From: IOR16 sp963521065
Lineage (GTDB): Bacteria > Bacillota > Clostridia > Peptostreptococcales > Anaerovoracaceae
NCBI GenBank assembly: GCA_963521065.1
Contig: CAUQTI010000011.1
Location: 45,530 to 109,529, forward strand
DNA: 64,000 nt
Reading direction: 5' to 3'
Part shown: piece after piece, positions 62,540-64,000 of the stretch
Layout: every line of letters begins with the position of its first letter
Numbering within the stretch: position 1 is the stretch's first letter
Notes under the pieces: model-generated
What the model was told of the DNA's origin: nothing
Database searches by the model: none
Seen by the model: the letters and a program-made list of their open reading frames with translations, nothing else
Made by a program: the position numbers and the translations under genes

Positions 62540-62903
62540 TACATTCCTCCATAATTCTTTCACATCTGCGCCTATGGCAGCTGCCTCTTCCGCATGATGT
62601 CTGATCGCTGTTGCAGAGCTGATATTCACCGCCTTCGATTCGAAGTACTTTACCATTTACCAAGGATTCCGCAAGCTTTTTCCTTGCCTCATTATATATC
62701 CCCTGAACAGTTGTGCGTGCAATGTTCATTTGCTTTGCACATTCCTCTTGGTTCATCCCTTCTAAATCAATCAATCGGATCGTTTCGTATTCATCTACTG
62801 TCATATGAACAAAATTTTCTGCATTTGGCGGTAAATCAAGCGGTCCAAATCGGTTGCTCTCCGGTAAACAACAAACCTTCCTCCATTTTCTTGGTCTTGG
62901 CAT
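62514..62903 (-). CDS. DUF134 (UPF0251) helix-turn-helix protein
   Basis: 129 residues. DUF134 begins MPRPRKWRKVCCLPESNRFGP and contains a sigma-70 region 4-like HTH (TVDEYETIRLIDLEGMNQEECAKQMNIARTTVQGIYNEARKKLAESLVNGK). The tail is Cys-rich (CGRGSCHRRRCERIMEEC), suggesting metal or redox sensing. It may be the regulator acting on the palindromes at 63228-63277. Overlaps the NifX-like gene by 26 bp. Confidence 0.88.
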   Translation of the reverse strand: MPRPRKWRKVCCLPESNRFGPLDLPPNAENFVHMTVDEYETIRLIDLEGMNQEECAKQMNIARTTVQGIYNEARKKLAESLVNGKVLRIEGGEYQLCNSDQTSCGRGSCHRRRCERIMEECNEDSNTGK

Positions 62904-62939
62904 ATTCTAAGTCCTCTCTGCTCTCTTTACTATTTCCCA

Positions 62940-63203
62940 TTAATCATTTTTCAATCGCTCCTCAATAGATTTTAAACGATTTTGAAGCAAAACTTTTTCT
63001 TCTTGAAGTCCCTGTCTTCCTACTTTTTTTAGATCTTGATTTGAACTAAATCCTCTTCCAGAGCCAAAAGCACATCCGAAACCTCTTCCGATTCCGCTTC
63101 CATATTTTCTTCGAATGCCCATTCCAATTCTGCAGCCACTTCCGGGCATAACGTTGCAATCAACTCTAGTTCCAAAAGGTCCGGTTCCATCTCTTCTTGG
63201 CAT
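62940..63203 (-). CDS. DUF5320 family small protein
   Basis: 87 residues: PRRDGTGPFG start, Gly/Arg-rich middle (GMGIRRKYGSGIGRGFGCAFGSGRGF) and a C-terminal coiled coil (EEKVLLQNRLKSIEERLKND). This matches the DUF5320 layout found beside NifX/Mrp genes in anaerobes. ATG 63203 follows AGGAGGTAG. First gene of the operon. Function unknown. Confidence 0.8.
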   Translation of the reverse strand: MPRRDGTGPFGTRVDCNVMPGSGCRIGMGIRRKYGSGIGRGFGCAFGSGRGFSSNQDLKKVGRQGLQEEKVLLQNRLKSIEERLKND

Positions 63204-63227
63204 ACCATCTACCTCCTTATTAGTTAT

Positions 63228-63278
63228 TGACATATGTCATTTATGTTTTTATTATACACCGTTTATGACATATGTCAA
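63228..63278 (-). promoter_or_regulatory. promoter flanked by two palindromic operators
   Basis: Minus-strand TTGACA (63273-63278), 16-bp spacer, TATAAT (63251-63256). The perfect palindrome TGACATATGTCA occurs at 63266-63277, overlapping the -35, and again at 63228-63239, just past the start site. Centre spacing 38 bp. In the gap to the CRISPR array (63279-63415) the only other structure is a 7-bp ACGAATG/CATTCGT hairpin at 63338-63364. Confidence 0.75.
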
Positions 63279-63415
63279 TAATAAAATAAAAAAATTTCTA
63301 AATAAAAATTTACAATCATCCTGCGCAAAGAAATAGAACGAATGGAGTAATGCTTAACATTCGTAAGTTAACAATCGGTCAATAACTACCTGTATGCACA
63401 AATAGCGCACCAGGA

Positions 63416-63981
63416 ATTTCAATCCACGCCCTCCTTGCGGAGAGCGACAAAACCATTATGAAAAAGTATATAGTTGGAATAGAGATTTCAATCCACGCTC
63501 TCCCTACGGAGAGCGACTTGTGCCGTATTCATCGTCACGCTGAGGATTTTCGATTTCAATCCACGCTCTCCCTACGGAGAGCGACTTATTACCCACTAAA
63601 TCAATTGCAACTTTATTCTATTTCAATCCACGCTCTCCCTACGGAGAGCGACTTGACTTTATTAATGCCCATCCGAATGCTGAAATTATTTCAATCCACG
63701 CTCTCCCTACGGAGAGCGACTAATATGTAATAATTTTACCATAATTTAATTAAATTTCAATCCACGCTCTCCCTACGGAGAGCGACTACGGGAAAAAATG
63801 CGGGTATCTGCAAAAATGGATTTCAATCCACGCTCTCCCTACGGAGAGCGACGACTTCTCCATCTATCTATAAAATATATAGAGGTTATTTCAATCCACG
63901 CTCTCCCTACGGAGAGCGACAGGATAATTTATTAGATTCAAATCAAGAATATAGATTTCAATCCACGCTCTCCCTACGGAT
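63416..63981 (-). CRISPR. type I-C-like CRISPR array, nine repeats, last one truncated
   Basis: 33-bp repeats start at 63416, 63485, 63553, 63620, 63688, 63754, 63820, 63888 and 63955, with eight unique spacers of 33-36 bp. On the minus strand the unit begins GTCGCTCTCC, has the stem GCTCTCC-GTAG-GGAGAGC, and ends GTGGATTGAAAT, the I-C type 3' handle; I infer minus-strand transcription. The first copy (63416-63448) carries three substitutions yet keeps the stem by G-U pairing, typical of the leader-distal end. The last copy matches only 26 bp, to 63980. No cas gene is in the window. Confidence 0.95.
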
Positions 63982-64000
63982 GTCTCATATAAACATCTTA

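Noticed and set aside
62540..62656. A 39-codon extension of the NifX-like gene
   Set aside because: It is the out-of-frame overlap with the DUF134 gene; the conserved MKIAIPV start with its SD is at 62539.
63458..63730. A 90-residue frame across the CRISPR array with repeated ISIHALPTESDL peptide
   Set aside because: It is translated CRISPR repeat sequence, a known annotation artefact; there is no SD and the repeat/spacer periodicity explains it.

Overview
The window looks like a chromosomal segment of an anaerobic, spore-forming Clostridia member. I infer this from moderately AT-rich DNA, strong Shine-Dalgarno sites, sporulation genes (a PdaB-like deacetylase, spoIIM, spoVS), a T-box valS leader, paired ferredoxin-domain MinD-type ATPases, an EtfAB-linked hydroxyacid dehydrogenase, and the absence of respiratory genes. 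A relative of the amino-acid-fermenting Family XIII / Anaerovoracaceae would fit, but that placement is a weak inference.

Layout. 1-6.5 kb (minus): smc (cut by the window edge), rnc, plsX, a tandem-OB SSB-like protein and a PdaB-like deacetylase. 6.7-9 kb (plus): FAH-family enzyme and MATE transporter. 9-23 kb (mostly minus): housekeeping genes GNAT, lipid kinase, folC, valS with its T-box, two unknown membrane proteins, rnhB, ylqF, rplS, a XerD-like recombinase, spoIIM (plus), NUDIX, proC, proB, purB. 23-26.4 kb: a small exported protein lying between two identical 29-bp repeats, then a chemoreceptor whose sensor carries most of the amino-acid-binding dCache motif.

26.5-45.7 kb is the most unusual part. 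Three cobalamin riboswitches, each with its own intrinsic terminator, precede three transcription units. Unit 1 encodes a secreted DUF4430 (transcobalamin C-domain-like) protein and a 1738-residue SLH-anchored protein that joins a terpenoid-cyclase-like helical region to a DUF4430 domain, the two-domain plan of intrinsic factor and transcobalamin. Unit 2 encodes a secreted PQQ-type beta-propeller and a 2979-residue membrane-anchored repeat protein. Unit 3 encodes an SseB-family protein. The first two promoters also carry tandem Spo0A boxes (TGTCGAA, 10 bp apart) at the same distance downstream of the -10 element. I read this as a candidate Gram-positive cell-surface vitamin B12 capture system under double control.

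45.9-54.3 kb is a 2-hydroxyacid module: glcD-etfA-etfB, a FadR/GntR regulator, a YjiH-type membrane protein, a class I aminotransferase and a LarA-family racemase. A TGGTnnnACCA operator sits at three of its promoters, so it is probably one local regulon. 54.5-55.1 kb holds spoVS and a strongly supported small RNA with two CCCC-loop hairpins. 55.3-59.9 kb (plus): YprB-like nuclease, metallophosphoesterase, proA (separated from proBC), and a DUF815 ATPase. 60-63.3 kb (minus): DUF5320, DUF134, NifX-like, two Fe-S MinD-type ATPases and a second NifX-like protein, behind a promoter flanked by palindromic operators. 63.4-64 kb: a type I-C-like CRISPR array whose last visible repeat is truncated. 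No cas genes, tRNA or rRNA genes were recognised.
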